DNA from: Pseudomonadota bacterium
Lineage (GTDB): Bacteria > Pseudomonadota > Gammaproteobacteria > Burkholderiales > Rhodocyclaceae
Reading direction: 5' to 3'
Assembly: GCA_018241665.1 (NCBI GenBank)
Contig: JAFEDK010000023.1
Coordinates: forward strand, 1 to 64,000
Length of the DNA: 64,000 bases
Shown: positions 16,255 to 25,431 of the stretch, in pieces
Position numbering within the stretch: position 1 is the stretch's first letter
Layout: every line of letters starts with the position of its first letter
The notes under the pieces: generated by a model
The model's database searches: none
Seen by the model: the letters and a program-made list of their open reading frames with translations, nothing else
Told to the model about the DNA's origin: nothing
Translations under genes and position numbers: made by a program

Positions 16255-18594
16255 ATGCCCGTCAAGGAATACAACCTGTTCGATTTCAGCGAATGCCGGC
16301 AGAAGGGACGTTGGCAGTCCGTTCACGCGTGGAGCGATGTGGGGGAGTTCGTCAGCTTCGCCAGCGGCCTGCGCGAACCATGGCCCTATGACCTCACCCG
16401 GCAGATTGCGGACGGACTGCAGCGCATCGGCCCGGACGTGGAGGCGCGCCTGGGAGGAGGCCGCGCAGGAGGCAGCGGGATGCTGACCCTTTACCGCCAG
16501 GAGCAGGACGGTGAGACGCTGGGATTTGTCGCTTTCGTCCAGGCCCAGCGGGTGTTGCTGTGGGCCTGCCAGGACGACGGGGAGCCGGTCGAGTGGGATG
16601 GCAAGGCCTGCCTCAGGAAGCTTGCGGCGTTGGCGGTGGCCGGCAAGCCAGGGCTTACGCTGCAGCTCAGCGATCAGGAGGACAAGGCCTTCATGTGGAA
16701 GGCCTCCCTGGTTCATCCCTTGCAGGTGCTGGAGAACGCCTACCAGCGGGTGGTACAAAGGGCTGGACAGGAGACCGAGGGCGATCCCATCGCCGCCCAG
16801 TCCGAAACCCTGTCCCGTTTCTTCGTGAATGATGCAGGCAAGCCCGCCTGCCTGCAGGGCGTGCCCGCGCAGGCGGACGATGAGGCCGGGCAACTGGCCG
16901 CGGTCAAGATGAACCATCTCATCGATTCGTTCTACCTGTTCCGGTTGCTGATCCAGTACCGCTTGGAATCCCCCGCAGAGATCGATGACGCCCTGCGCGC
17001 CGAGCTGAGCGGAAACCTCACCAAGCTCCTGCACAACGGCGATCGCACCAAGATGGGTTGGCTGTCGGCCTGGCTGACCGAGAAGATCGCCGACCTGGGG
17101 CGGACGATCGAGCGGCTGAACCGCCAGGGCAAGCGGCGGGTCATCTTTTTCCTGAAAGGTGGTCGGGCGCTCAATTACTTCCTCGGTACCCCCGAAAAAG
17201 GGGAAAACGATTGGGATACCCAGGTGGTGATCAATCCCTACCTCTCCGCCGAAGAGTGGTACCAGTGCTTCGCCGAAGTCCATGACGTGCTGCTGGCCAA
17301 GCTCCGTGCATTCAAGGTGGAGTTTACAGCGTTGGTCGAGGCCAATTCGGCAGCCTTTGCCGACTATCTCAAGACCAAGGCAGGGCCGGGCATGGCCGAT
17401 GACGAGGAGGAGGACGAGAACGAGATTGGTGACGCGCAGAGCCTCGGCGAGCACGCCAACTGCAAGGCGGAGCTGATCGACATCGGCATTCCCAGGCGCG
17501 ATTCGGCATCTGCCCTGGAGGAATGGACGCATCTGAGTGCCCCCGATGCGCTGCTGGCCGCGGGCGGCGTGATCTACCCACACCGGGAGTATTACCTCAA
17601 CGAATACCTGATGATGGTGCGGGATGCCTTCATGCCCAAGGCCGACGTGGCCAAGGCGCCGAAGCGGATCCTTCGCTTCGGTCTGATCCTGGCCGCTCCG
17701 GGCGCCGATGCCGCGCCCGGTATCGGTGAGCTCCCCGGTACCCAGGGGATTGTTGCCGCCATGTCAAAGCCGTGGCGACGCGAGCTGTACGCAATCATGC
17801 TCTCCGACATGATCGAGGCCTACAACCTCCGCCAGGACGATGGGCTTGCCGAGCGATTCGATGGCCTGTGCGCGGAGATCATTGCCCGTCCGCCCGGACT
17901 GCCGGATGGGCTCAGGGAACTGCTGGACGAGGCGCAAACCGAGCTCGCCCTCGATGTCGGTGTCGGGCATGCCATCTCCCTGGCCATGGACGCCCACTGG
18001 GCGCAGCGTCACGCCTTCTTCGACAGGCAGCGCCCGTTCTTCGATGCGCTGGTTCGCGAACTGGCGGAAAAGGCCAATGCCGGGCTGCGGGACGCGGGCG
18101 CCCAGTTCGCCGTCGCCAGCAGTTATGCGACCCGCCTGCATGCCGCCCATCTGCGCTTCAGTCCGGAGGGGCTGGAGCCCGTGCGGCGCATCCTCATCAA
18201 GCTGCACTGCGCCGCCGGCAGCGACCGGAACGCCGTGCTGGCGACGGTCAGAAATGCCATCGAACAGCTGACCGACAGAGGGCCTGCGCTCCGCGTGGCC
18301 GACGGCAACAAGCAGTCCCTGCTGTTGTACTGGACTGAGCCCGTCGAGATCGGCGGGTGGCGCTATTCACCGCTGGTCATGAAGATCCGGGTGGCCGAGC
18401 AAAGCGGCGCCCAGCTCCCGGTGCTGGCTTCGATCGACGGTTTGCCCGTACTCGATTTGCGCTATCTGGTGGCCGATTATCGACGCAAGACATCGAAGAT
18501 CGACGAGCGGGGCGCCCGCCGTGTGCTGGCTGCGGCGACCGCGACGGCCTCGGCGATGCTCTCCCGTTTCGATTTCGAGTCCGACGAAGACTGA
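16255..18594 (+). CDS. Large uncharacterised protein with nucleotidyltransferase-like signature
   Basis: A 779-residue soluble protein with AGAGGAG before the ATG at 16255. Around residues 300-325, RRVIFFLKGGRALNYFLG followed by ENDWDTQVVINP resembles the hG[G/S]xxh...DxD motif of nucleotidyltransferase-fold proteins (AbiEii/NTase type). A later acidic strand, KAELIDIGIPRRDS (about 410), could give the third carboxylate. An acidic DDEEEDENE tract sits between. A helical region with PHREYYLNEYLMMVRDAF follows, and the end (LDLRYLVADYRRKTSKIDER) again resembles NTase C-terminal helices. Catalysis is inferred, not shown. It is probably encoded in one operon with the two paralogs. Confidence 0.65.
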   Translation: MPVKEYNLFDFSECRQKGRWQSVHAWSDVGEFVSFASGLREPWPYDLTRQIADGLQRIGPDVEARLGGGRAGGSGMLTLYRQEQDGETLGFVAFVQAQRVLLWACQDDGEPVEWDGKACLRKLAALAVAGKPGLTLQLSDQEDKAFMWKASLVHPLQVLENAYQRVVQRAGQETEGDPIAAQSETLSRFFVNDAGKPACLQGVPAQADDEAGQLAAVKMNHLIDSFYLFRLLIQYRLESPAEIDDALRAELSGNLTKLLHNGDRTKMGWLSAWLTEKIADLGRTIERLNRQGKRRVIFFLKGGRALNYFLGTPEKGENDWDTQVVINPYLSAEEWYQCFAEVHDVLLAKLRAFKVEFTALVEANSAAFADYLKTKAGPGMADDEEEDENEIGDAQSLGEHANCKAELIDIGIPRRDSASALEEWTHLSAPDALLAAGGVIYPHREYYLNEYLMMVRDAFMPKADVAKAPKRILRFGLILAAPGADAAPGIGELPGTQGIVAAMSKPWRRELYAIMLSDMIEAYNLRQDDGLAERFDGLCAEIIARPPGLPDGLRELLDEAQTELALDVGVGHAISLAMDAHWAQRHAFFDRQRPFFDALVRELAEKANAGLRDAGAQFAVASSYATRLHAAHLRFSPEGLEPVRRILIKLHCAAGSDRNAVLATVRNAIEQLTDRGPALRVADGNKQSLLLYWTEPVEIGGWRYSPLVMKIRVAEQSGAQLPVLASIDGLPVLDLRYLVADYRRKTSKIDERGARRVLAAATATASAMLSRFDFESDED

Positions 18595-18603
18595 GCGCAA
18601 GGG

Positions 18604-20067
18604 TCAGCGGGGTTGAGCGCTGGGGGTGAGCGGCACGAACATCCGGTCGCCGCCCCGTTGCACCAGCAGCGCGACGGCGCCGGTGGCGCCCTTGACGGCA
18701 GCCCGCGCCTGATCGACGGACGCTACCGGCTTGCCGTTGATCGACAGCACCACGTCGCCGGCCTGCATGCCGGCGGTGCGGGCCGGGCCGCTGGCGGATT
18801 CGACCAGCAGACCGGTGGCCGAGCCGATCGCCAGGTGTTCGACGGCCTGCAGCGGGCGCAGTTGCAGGCCGAACTGGTGCAGCGTGCTGGTGTCCGGCGC
18901 GGGGGCCGGCTGCGGGCTGGCGGTCGCCTTGCCGGCCTCGCCGAGGACGACCGGCAGGCGATGGGCCTTGCCGTCGCGCCAGATCTCGAACTGCAGGCGC
19001 TGGCCGGGCTGGGCCATGGTGACCAGGGTCTGCACGTCGCCGGCTGCTGCGATCCGCGTGTCGTCCACACCGAGGATCACGTCGCTGGGCAGTAGTCCGG
19101 CCTTGGCACCGGGGCTGCCGGGCATCACGTCGAGGATGATTGCGCCCGCCGGCGCGGGCAGGCGGAAGGCGTCCGCCAGCGACTGATTGACTTCCTGCAC
19201 CGTTACGCCGAGCAAGCCGTGGGAGGCGTGGCCGGTGGCGACGATCTGCTTCTGGATCTTCAGCGCCAGGTCGATGGGGATGGCGAAGCTCAGGCCCTGG
19301 AAGCCGCCGGTGCGGCTGTATATCTGCGAATTGATGCCGACCACCTCGCCGCGGGCATTGAACAGCGGACCGCCCGAATTGCCGGGATTCACCGCCGCAT
19401 CGGTCTGGATGAAGGGCACCCCGCTGCCGTCCGGCAGGGAGCGTCCTTTGGCGCTGACCACGCCGGCACTGACGCTGTTCTCGAAGCCGAAGGGCGAGCC
19501 GATGGCGAGCACCCACTCACCCACCTGCAGGTCGGCCGGATTGCCGATGCTGACGGTGGGCAGGCGGTGGGCGTCGATCTTCAGCACGGCGATGTCGGTC
19601 TTGCGGTCGCTGCCGATCACCCGGGCGTGGAATTCGCGCCGGTCGGTGAGCTTGACCACCACGTCGCTGGCGTTGGCGATCACGTGGGCGTTGGTCAGGA
19701 TCAGCCCGTCTTCGCTGAGGATGAAGCCCGAGCCCTGGCCGCGCACCGGGATCTGCATGCTGGCGCCGGCGCCGCCGAACTCCTGCTGGAAGCGGCGCAG
19801 GAACTGTTGCACCGAGTCGCCGTTGTCGTCGCCGGGAGCGTCGGTCGCGTCGGGGCTGACGGATACCTGGCGCATGCCGCTGATGCTGATGTTGACCACC
19901 GCCGGGCCATAGCGCCGGGTGATCTGAGAGAAGTCGGGGACGCCGACGGTGGCGACGGCCGGCACCTCGCCGCCAGGCTGGGCGGTGGGTGCGGCTGTGG
20001 CGATAGCGGCGCAGCCAAGGGTGGTAGCGAGTAGGCTCGCCGTGATGGCGGGGGTGATGAAGTTCAT
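18604..20067 (-). CDS. Periplasmic HtrA/DegP-family serine protease
   Basis: A 487-residue protein with a Sec signal (first 26 residues, ending in ATAAP). The trypsin-like domain shows the triad His in ILTNAHVIANAS (about residue 128), Asp in RKTDIAVLKID (about 158) and Ser in NPGNSGGPLFN (about 232). Two PDZ domains follow at about 278-370 and 395-480 (GLLVESASGPARTAGMQAGD). It degrades or refolds damaged envelope proteins by family knowledge. It is convergent with the uncharacterised operon, only 9 bp apart, and has no operon partner downstream. It is a DegQ/DegP/MucD-type protein. The exact ortholog is not decided. Confidence 0.93.
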   Translation of the reverse strand: MNFITPAITASLLATTLGCAAIATAAPTAQPGGEVPAVATVGVPDFSQITRRYGPAVVNISISGMRQVSVSPDATDAPGDDNGDSVQQFLRRFQQEFGGAGASMQIPVRGQGSGFILSEDGLILTNAHVIANASDVVVKLTDRREFHARVIGSDRKTDIAVLKIDAHRLPTVSIGNPADLQVGEWVLAIGSPFGFENSVSAGVVSAKGRSLPDGSGVPFIQTDAAVNPGNSGGPLFNARGEVVGINSQIYSRTGGFQGLSFAIPIDLALKIQKQIVATGHASHGLLGVTVQEVNQSLADAFRLPAPAGAIILDVMPGSPGAKAGLLPSDVILGVDDTRIAAAGDVQTLVTMAQPGQRLQFEIWRDGKAHRLPVVLGEAGKATASPQPAPAPDTSTLHQFGLQLRPLQAVEHLAIGSATGLLVESASGPARTAGMQAGDVVLSINGKPVASVDQARAAVKGATGAVALLVQRGGDRMFVPLTPSAQPR

Positions 20068-20151
20068 GACGGCCTCCCTCCGAGGCTGCTGGCGACTGTG
20101 TCGGTGTTGTGCCCGCGATTATCGCCTGAAGCGGTGTCGCGGCATCGACAC

Positions 20152-20994
20152 TTAGCGCCGGCGTCCGGTAATGACCAGCGCGATGCCGCCGAGGATGGCG
20201 ATGGACGAATACACCAGGCGCGGCGTGATCGCTTCGCCGAGGAACAGCACGCCGCCCAGCGCAGCGATGACCGGCACGCTGAGCTGCACGCTCGCAGCGC
20301 TGGCGGCACGCAACTGGGGCATCGCCATGTACCAGATCACGTAGCCGATGCCGGAAGCCAGTGCGCCCGAGGCGAGGGCGTAGGCGATGCCAGCCGTGTC
20401 GGTCTGTGCTTGCGTCAGGGTGAGCGCGCTCAGTGCCAGTGCCATCGGCGCGGCCCGTGCGAAGTTGCCGGCGGTGCTGGCGGCCGGGTCGCTGCCGCCG
20501 CGGCCGCGCAGGGAGTAGATGCCCCAGGTCACGCCGGCCAGCGTCATCAGCAATGAACCGACCAGCGGCGGCGCCGACAGGCCGGGCAGGACCAGCGCGA
20601 CGAGGCCCGCGGCGGCGAGCACCAGGCCGATGCTCTGCAGGGGCTTGAGGTGCTCCCGGTGCCACAGGCCGTAGCCGATCATCGTCGCCTGCACGGCGCC
20701 GAACAGCAGCAGCGCGCCAGTGGCGGCGGAGAGGCTCAGGTAGGCGAAGGAGAAGCCGGCGGCGTAGACGAACAGCGCCAGCGCCGACGGCCAGCTGCCA
20801 TGGGTGGCGCCGCTTCCGCCGCCGCGCAGGCGCAGCAGCAGCCACAGCACGAGGGCGCCGGAGCAGACGCGCAGCGCGGTGAAGCTGGCCGCGTCGATGT
20901 GGCCGTCGCGCAGCGCCAGTCGGCACAGCAGGGAGTTGGCGGCGAAGGCGAGCATGGCCAGCGTCGTCAGGGCGGCGACACGCAGAGGGGGCAT
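20152..20994 (-). CDS. EamA-family (DMT) transporter
   Basis: A 280-residue inner-membrane protein with two EamA repeats and about ten predicted helices. The first repeat begins MPPLRVAALTTLAMLAFAAN and the second begins around residue 140 (SLLMTLAGVTWGIYSLRGRG). The family exports metabolites or amino acids. The substrate here is unknown. GGAG precedes the ATG. It lies 9 bp downstream of a LysR gene on the same strand, so that regulator probably controls it. Confidence 0.88.
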   Translation of the reverse strand: MPPLRVAALTTLAMLAFAANSLLCRLALRDGHIDAASFTALRVCSGALVLWLLLRLRGGGSGATHGSWPSALALFVYAAGFSFAYLSLSAATGALLLFGAVQATMIGYGLWHREHLKPLQSIGLVLAAAGLVALVLPGLSAPPLVGSLLMTLAGVTWGIYSLRGRGGSDPAASTAGNFARAAPMALALSALTLTQAQTDTAGIAYALASGALASGIGYVIWYMAMPQLRAASAASVQLSVPVIAALGGVLFLGEAITPRLVYSSIAILGGIALVITGRRR

Positions 20995-21003
20995 GGCGTT
21001 CTC

Positions 21004-22029
21004 CTAGGGGATGGGCGGTGGGCTCACGGCCCCCGCGGCGGCGGTTTCGAGCTCCAGCCAGTCCCGGAAGGCCCGCACGATGGGGCGGTCGAGGGCGGCC
21101 GGCGGACAGGTGAGGTGATAGGCGACGGGTGTCCGCAAGGCCGGAAGTTCGGCCTGAGGGAAGGCGATGCACAGCTTGCCGGCTTCCTGTTCGGCGACCG
21201 TCAGCTCGGGGCTGGCCAGCCACACGCCGTGACCGCTGGCGGCTGCTTCAAGGGCCAGCAGGCCGTTGCCGAAACGCTGCTCGCGCAAGGGGGTGGGACG
21301 CGCGATGCCGTGCTGCTCAAGCCATTCGGCCCAGCCGAAACGGGCTGGCGAACGCAGGTGGGTGCTGTCGCACAGAAGCGGCACGCGCAGCACGTCGGTC
21401 GGCATGGACAGGCGCGGCAACAGGGCCGGCGCGCACATCGGCACGAGCACCAGCGGGAACATGGGGCTGACGTGCAGTTCCGGATGGATCCCGAAACCGA
21501 GGCGCAGCGACACGTCGATGCCCGAACGCTGGAAGCTGGCCAGTGGGACCGGACCGCCGACCACCGAGTCCACCGATCCTAGACTTGCCTGCAGGCGTAC
21601 TTCGGCATCCGGAAAGGCGGCGTAAAAACGGTGCAGGCGTGGCACCAGCCACTTGGTGGCGAGCAGGGGCTCGGCGCAGACGGTGATGATCGACTCGTCG
21701 TCCCGGTGCGCCCGCAGCTGTTCGACGGCGTCGGCCAGCGCGGCGAAGCCTTCCTGCAAGCGCGGCAGCGCCAGTTCCGCCGCACGGGTCAGCACCACCT
21801 TGCGGTGATGGCGGACGAACAGCGGGACTCCCAGGATGCTCTCGAGGGCCTTCACCTGGTGGCTGACTGCTGCCGGCGAGACGTGCAGCAGCTTGGCGGC
21901 CTCGCTGAAGCTGCCGCTGCGGGCCGCCGCCTCGAAATAGGACAGGGCGATGAGGGGTGGCAGCCGGGAGGCGTCCGCCTCGCCGGAGCGGCGCACCGGG
22001 GTGGCCAGGAGCGGATCGGATGGTTTCAT
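21004..22029 (-). CDS. LysR-family regulator (GcvA-like)
   Basis: A 341-residue LysR protein with a 25-residue N-terminal extension. The HTH is at residues 27-85 (LSYFEAAARSGSFSEAAKLL, HVSPAAVSHQVKALESILG), a pattern of the GcvA clade. The effector domain covers 115-325. It is encoded between an OsmC-type gene and an EamA transporter, all on the minus strand with gaps of 17 and 9 bp. It thus sits in an operon rather than being divergent from its target, which suggests autoregulated control of the transporter. Confidence 0.9.
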   Translation of the reverse strand: MKPSDPLLATPVRRSGEADASRLPPLIALSYFEAAARSGSFSEAAKLLHVSPAAVSHQVKALESILGVPLFVRHHRKVVLTRAAELALPRLQEGFAALADAVEQLRAHRDDESIITVCAEPLLATKWLVPRLHRFYAAFPDAEVRLQASLGSVDSVVGGPVPLASFQRSGIDVSLRLGFGIHPELHVSPMFPLVLVPMCAPALLPRLSMPTDVLRVPLLCDSTHLRSPARFGWAEWLEQHGIARPTPLREQRFGNGLLALEAAASGHGVWLASPELTVAEQEAGKLCIAFPQAELPALRTPVAYHLTCPPAALDRPIVRAFRDWLELETAAAGAVSPPPIP

Positions 22030-22046
22030 TGCCGCTGCGGGTCGGG

Positions 22047-22502
22047 TCAGGGGGCCGCCGGATGAATGGTGATCCGGGCGGTGATCGAATGAGCGATGAA
22101 GCAGCGCTGGTGGGCTGCGGCGTGGAGCGCGTCAAGGGCGTCGGCGTCCGGACGCTTGCCGTCGCCGAAATGGACTTCCGGGTGCAGTTCGATCCGGGTC
22201 AGGGCCATGCGGCCTGCGGCGTCCTTCTCCAGGTGGCCGACCGGGTCGTCCTGGTATTGCTCGACCCGGTAGCCCTTCAGCTCGGCAATCGCGAGGAAGA
22301 ACAGCATGTGGCACGAGGCCAGCGCGGTCACGAGGAGCTGCTCGGGGTCGGCGCAGTCCGGGTTGCCCTTGAACCCGGGCGAAGAGGAGAGGTGGACGTG
22401 CTGCCCACCGGCCAGCGTGGCAAGGTGGTCAGGGGAGTAGCTGCGGGTTTCGCTTGAGTGGGGTTTGTGCTGCCAGTTGATGTGGCTACGGTGGGACGAC
22501 AT
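22047..22502 (-). CDS. OsmC-family protein
   Basis: A 151-residue OsmC/Ohr-fold protein. The two redox cysteines expected for hydroperoxide reductases appear as Cys in PDCADPEQLLVTALASCHML, near residue 50 and residue 64. They are not in the exact Ohr spacing, so it fits the broader OsmC family rather than classic Ohr. The start is the ATG at 22502 (MSSHRSHINWQ). It is the first gene of the OsmC-LysR-EamA operon. The likely role is detoxification of organic peroxides or related electrophiles. Confidence 0.85.
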   Translation of the reverse strand: MSSHRSHINWQHKPHSSETRSYSPDHLATLAGGQHVHLSSSPGFKGNPDCADPEQLLVTALASCHMLFFLAIAELKGYRVEQYQDDPVGHLEKDAAGRMALTRIELHPEVHFGDGKRPDADALDALHAAAHQRCFIAHSITARITIHPAAP

Positions 22503-23057
22503 GGCTTGCTCGCGGTGAAGGACGGGACAGGCAGGGCGCCAGGGCATTTCCGGCTTGTGTGGCGCTATCGTAGGGCCTGGGCGCGGCTGAGTAAAACGAT
22601 GATTTCTAAAGATTTGGCTTAGAAATATTGAGGCTGGGCGCCGCGCCGGCATGTCCGGGTGGTCGTGGGTGGCCCGACAGCGCTGTCGGATTTCTTGACA
22701 CTCGGGCGCCAGGGTGCGCCGGGAATTCTCTTCGTCAGCGTGATTTGTGCCGCAGCCTGGCTCGCTTCCCGTTTTGGGTAGTCAACGAGCTTTTGTTATG
22801 GGGAGGACGTTTCCAGGGACTGGCATTGCAGCTTTTGCGCCGGAAATGACTTCTGCGTACAAAAAATATAACAAAAACGACAAAATCGTCGATATTCTTT
22901 ACAGATTTTCTGCGGCGGGCCGGTTTTTGATTTTAAAGTATTGTTTTTTAACATAAAAAAATTTGGCGCGAGATTTGCTGAGACCTCCTGGCACTTCAGA
23001 AAAATAACTAAACCGTCGCCTTCAATGGCGGACGGAACCCTGAACAGGATCATCACC
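22503..23057. other. 555-bp gene-free region, AT-rich in its right half
   Basis: The left part carries the promoter of the OsmC operon. From about 22840 to 22975 the base composition drops sharply (runs such as AAAAAATATAACAAAAACG and TTGTTTTTTAACATAAAAAA), unlike the surrounding GC-rich DNA. I see no gene, tRNA or known riboswitch fold. It probably holds the promoter and leader of the hypothetical gene at 23058, and its composition suggests acquired or intergenic spacer DNA. Confidence 0.45.
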
Positions 23058-23633
23058 ATGAGCGACAAGACGACACTCCGGAGCAGCCTTCCGTCCTTCT
23101 CTGCGGTAAGGACGCCCGTCACCGGGCTTCTGCCGGGGCTGGCTGTCGTAGCCCTGCTGTGTGCTATGGCCTATCTGCTTCCGGTCATGGCCAGGCACCA
23201 TGATGAACGCGCGGCGGTGGCTTCCGATGTGCGGCCCTATGCATACTCCACCTCCATCCAGCCGAACGCGCTGTTCATCGGCGATGAGGACCTGGATGAG
23301 GGGAGCCGCCATATCGACATTCCGTCGAAGCGTAACCCCGAGGGCATCAGCCTGACGGTCAGGACCAACAACCGGGCCGGATACACGCTGGTCATCAGCG
23401 TGCTGCCCGAGATGCAGCACTTGTTCAGTGCCGTGCAGGTCTATGGCCTGAATGTCCCGATCCGCCTGCCCTCGACCGGTGGTGAAGTGGCCTTGCCGTA
23501 CTCCGCGCGCAAACTGAGCGCGAATCTCCGTGTCCGTTTTACCCTGAAGCCAGGGGCCTTCCTCAATCAACGGGTCGGCGGCATCGCTGGCGCCCACATG
23601 TGGCCGCTCCTCCTGTCGGTGCGCCCCAACTGA
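23058..23633 (+). CDS. Hypothetical single-pass membrane / periplasmic protein
   Basis: A 191-residue protein with AGGA before the ATG at 23058. One hydrophobic segment at about residues 25-45 (GLLPGLAVVALLCAMAYLLP) anchors it, with the rest predicted periplasmic. The C-terminal domain is beta-rich (SLTVRTNNRAGYTLVISVLP, LRVRFTLKPGAFLNQRVGG), suggesting an immunoglobulin-like or pilus-accessory fold, but I do not recognise a family. An in-frame upstream ATG at 23025 is an alternative start. It stands alone between an AT-rich leader and ahpF. Confidence 0.6.
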   Translation: MSDKTTLRSSLPSFSAVRTPVTGLLPGLAVVALLCAMAYLLPVMARHHDERAAVASDVRPYAYSTSIQPNALFIGDEDLDEGSRHIDIPSKRNPEGISLTVRTNNRAGYTLVISVLPEMQHLFSAVQVYGLNVPIRLPSTGGEVALPYSARKLSANLRVRFTLKPGAFLNQRVGGIAGAHMWPLLLSVRPN

Positions 23634-23666
23634 CGGTAAGCGTGTGTGAGCTTGGATCTCCCGATG

Positions 23667-23703
23667 ATAGAAAATCAGTATTGAATAGATTTCATCAATC
23701 AAT
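23667..23703 (+). promoter_or_regulatory. Possible OxyR-binding site upstream of ahpF
   Basis: Four tetranucleotides with 7-nt spacing read ATAG, GTAT, ATTT and CAAT, against the OxyR pattern ATAG-N7-CTAT-N7-ATAG-N7-CTAT (12 of 16 match). It lies about 95 bp before the ahpF ATG, a plausible activator position. The match is imperfect, so this is only a candidate. Confidence 0.35.
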
Positions 23704-23795
23704 TGGAGCAATGTAACGGCGGTCGATATCATGTGTCCCATTCACCGTTCAGGCATGGGGGCCTGAACGCAGCACACACAAATAAGGATACGACC

Positions 23796-25346
23796 ATGCT
23801 CGACGCCAACATCAAGAACCAGCTCAAGGCCTATCTCGAGAAGCTCCAGCGTCCGATCGAGGTGGTCGCCTCCCTCGATGACAGCGCCAAGGCGCAGGAA
23901 CTGCGCGGCCTGCTCGTCGACATCGCGGAACTCTCGGACAAGGTCACGCTGCGGGAAGACGGCAGCCACGCGCTGCGCCCGTCCTTCGGGGTGACGGTGC
24001 CGGGCGAGGAACCGCGCATCCACTTCGCCGGCATCCCGATGGGGCATGAGTTCACGTCCCTGATCCTCGCGCTGCTGCAGACCGGCGGCCATCCGCCCAA
24101 GGTGGATGCGGCGGTGATCGAGCAGATCAAGGCCTTGCCGGGCCGCTTCGACTTCGAGACCTTCATCTCCCTGTCCTGCCATAATTGCCCGGACGTGGTG
24201 CAGGCCCTCAACCTGATGGCCGTGCTCAACCCGGGCGTGACCAGCACGATGATCGACGGTGCGCTGTTCCAGGACCTGGTGAACGAGCGCCGCATCATGG
24301 CCGTGCCGACAGTCTTCCTCAACGGCCAGGAATTCGGCCAGGGCCGCATGACCATCGAGGAGATCGTCGCCAAGCTGGATACCGGCGCGGCGGTCCGTGC
24401 GGCGGAAGAGATTGCCGCCAAGGACGCCTTCGACGTGCTCGTCATCGGCGGCGGCCCGGCCGGCGCGGCGGCGGCGATCTACGCGGCGCGCAAGGGCATC
24501 CGCACCGGCGTGGTGGCGGAGCGCTTCGGCGGCCAGGTGATGGATACCCTCGGCATCGAGAACTTCATCTCCGTGAAGGAGACCGAAGGGCCCAAGCTCG
24601 CCGCCGCGCTCGAGCAGCACGTCAAGCAGTACGAGGTGGACGTGATGAACCTGCAGCGCGCCACCAAGCTGATTCCCGGCAATGTGGTCGAGGTGCAGCT
24701 TGAGAACGGCGCATCCTTGAAGGGCAAGACGGTGATCCTTTCTACCGGCGCCCGCTGGCGTGAGATGAACGTGCCTGGCGAGAAGGAGTACAAGGCCAAG
24801 GGCGTGTGCTTTTGCCCGCACTGTGACGGCCCGCTGTTCAAGGGCAAGCGCGTGGCGGTGATCGGCGGCGGCAACTCCGGTGTCGAGGCGGCCATCGATC
24901 TGGCCGGCATCGTCTCCCACGTGACGCTGCTCGAGTTCGCCGACCAGTTGCGTGCCGACGCGGTGTTGCAGACCAAGCTCAACAGCCTGCCCAACGTGAC
25001 GGTGATCACCCAGGCGCAGACCACCGAAGTGACCGGCGATGGCCAGAAGGTGAACGGCATCCGCTTCAAGGACCGCGTCAGCGGTGAGGAGAAGCTGGTG
25101 GAGCTCGAAGGCATCTTCGTGCAGATCGGCCTGTTGCCGAACACCGACTGGCTGAAGGGCACGGTCGAACTGTCCGACCGCGGCGAGATCGTCGTCGATG
25201 CCAAGGGCCAGACCTCGGTGCCGGGCGTCTTCGCGGCAGGTGACTGCACCACGGTGCCGTACAAGCAGATCGTCATCGCGATGGGCGAGGGCGCCAAGGC
25301 TTCCCTCAGCGCCTTCGATCACCTGATCCGCAGTTCCGTCGCCTGA
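23796..25346 (+). CDS. ahpF: Alkyl hydroperoxide reductase subunit F
   Basis: A 516-residue flavoprotein disulfide reductase that transfers electrons from NADH to the peroxiredoxin AhpC. Residues 1-195 are the tandem thioredoxin-fold N-terminal domain with the redox pair in [12 protein letters not shown] (about residue 128). The FAD site [17 protein letters not shown] lies near residue 220, the active pair [12 protein letters not shown] (about 345) and the NAD site [17 protein letters not shown] (about 358). [20 protein letters not shown] near the end is the FAD-binding C-terminal motif. AAGGA precedes the ATG. Usually ahpC lies immediately upstream; it is absent here, so the partner must be elsewhere. 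Confidence 0.96.
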   Translation: MLDANIKNQLKAYLEKLQRPIEVVASLDDSAKAQELRGLLVDIAELSDKVTLREDGSHALRPSFGVTVPGEEPRIHFAGIPMGHEFTSLILALLQTGGHPPKVDAAVIEQIKALPGRFDFETFISLSCHNCPDVVQALNLMAVLNPGVTSTMIDGALFQDLVNERRIMAVPTVFLNGQEFGQGRMTIEEIVAKLDTGAAVRAAEEIAAKDAFDVLVIGGGPAGAAAAIYAARKGIRTGVVAERFGGQVMDTLGIENFISVKETEGPKLAAALEQHVKQYEVDVMNLQRATKLIPGNVVEVQLENGASLKGKTVILSTGARWREMNVPGEKEYKAKGVCFCPHCDGPLFKGKRVAVIGGGNSGVEAAIDLAGIVSHVTLLEFADQLRADAVLQTKLNSLPNVTVITQAQTTEVTGDGQKVNGIRFKDRVSGEEKLVELEGIFVQIGLLPNTDWLKGTVELSDRGEIVVDAKGQTSVPGVFAAGDCTTVPYKQIVIAMGEGAKASLSAFDHLIRSSVA

Positions 25347-25354
25347 ATGTGAAA

Positions 25355-25378
25355 CGGCCGCCGGGATTCCGGCGGCCG
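25355..25378 (+). terminator. Hairpin after ahpF
   Basis: A perfect 10-bp stem, CGGCCGCCGG (25355-25364) with CCGGCGGCCG (25369-25378), has a 4-nt loop and lies 8 bp after the ahpF stop. No T tract directly follows, but a second terminator comes next. Confidence 0.7.
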
Positions 25379-25394
25379 CTGGGCACGACTGACC

Positions 25395-25424
25395 AAGGCC
25401 GGAGTCACAAGCTCCGGCCTTTTG
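25395..25424. terminator. Bidirectional terminator between ahpF and map
   Basis: The stem AAGGCCGGAG (25395-25404) pairs with CTCCGGCCTT (25412-25421) and is followed by further Ts on the plus strand. It serves ahpF and, read in reverse with its own A/T ends, the convergent map gene. Confidence 0.8.
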
Positions 25425-25431
25425 CTATGCG

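Noticed and set aside
22860-22975. AT-rich stretch as a riboswitch or small RNA
   Set aside because: No conserved stem arrangement or known motif was visible by eye.
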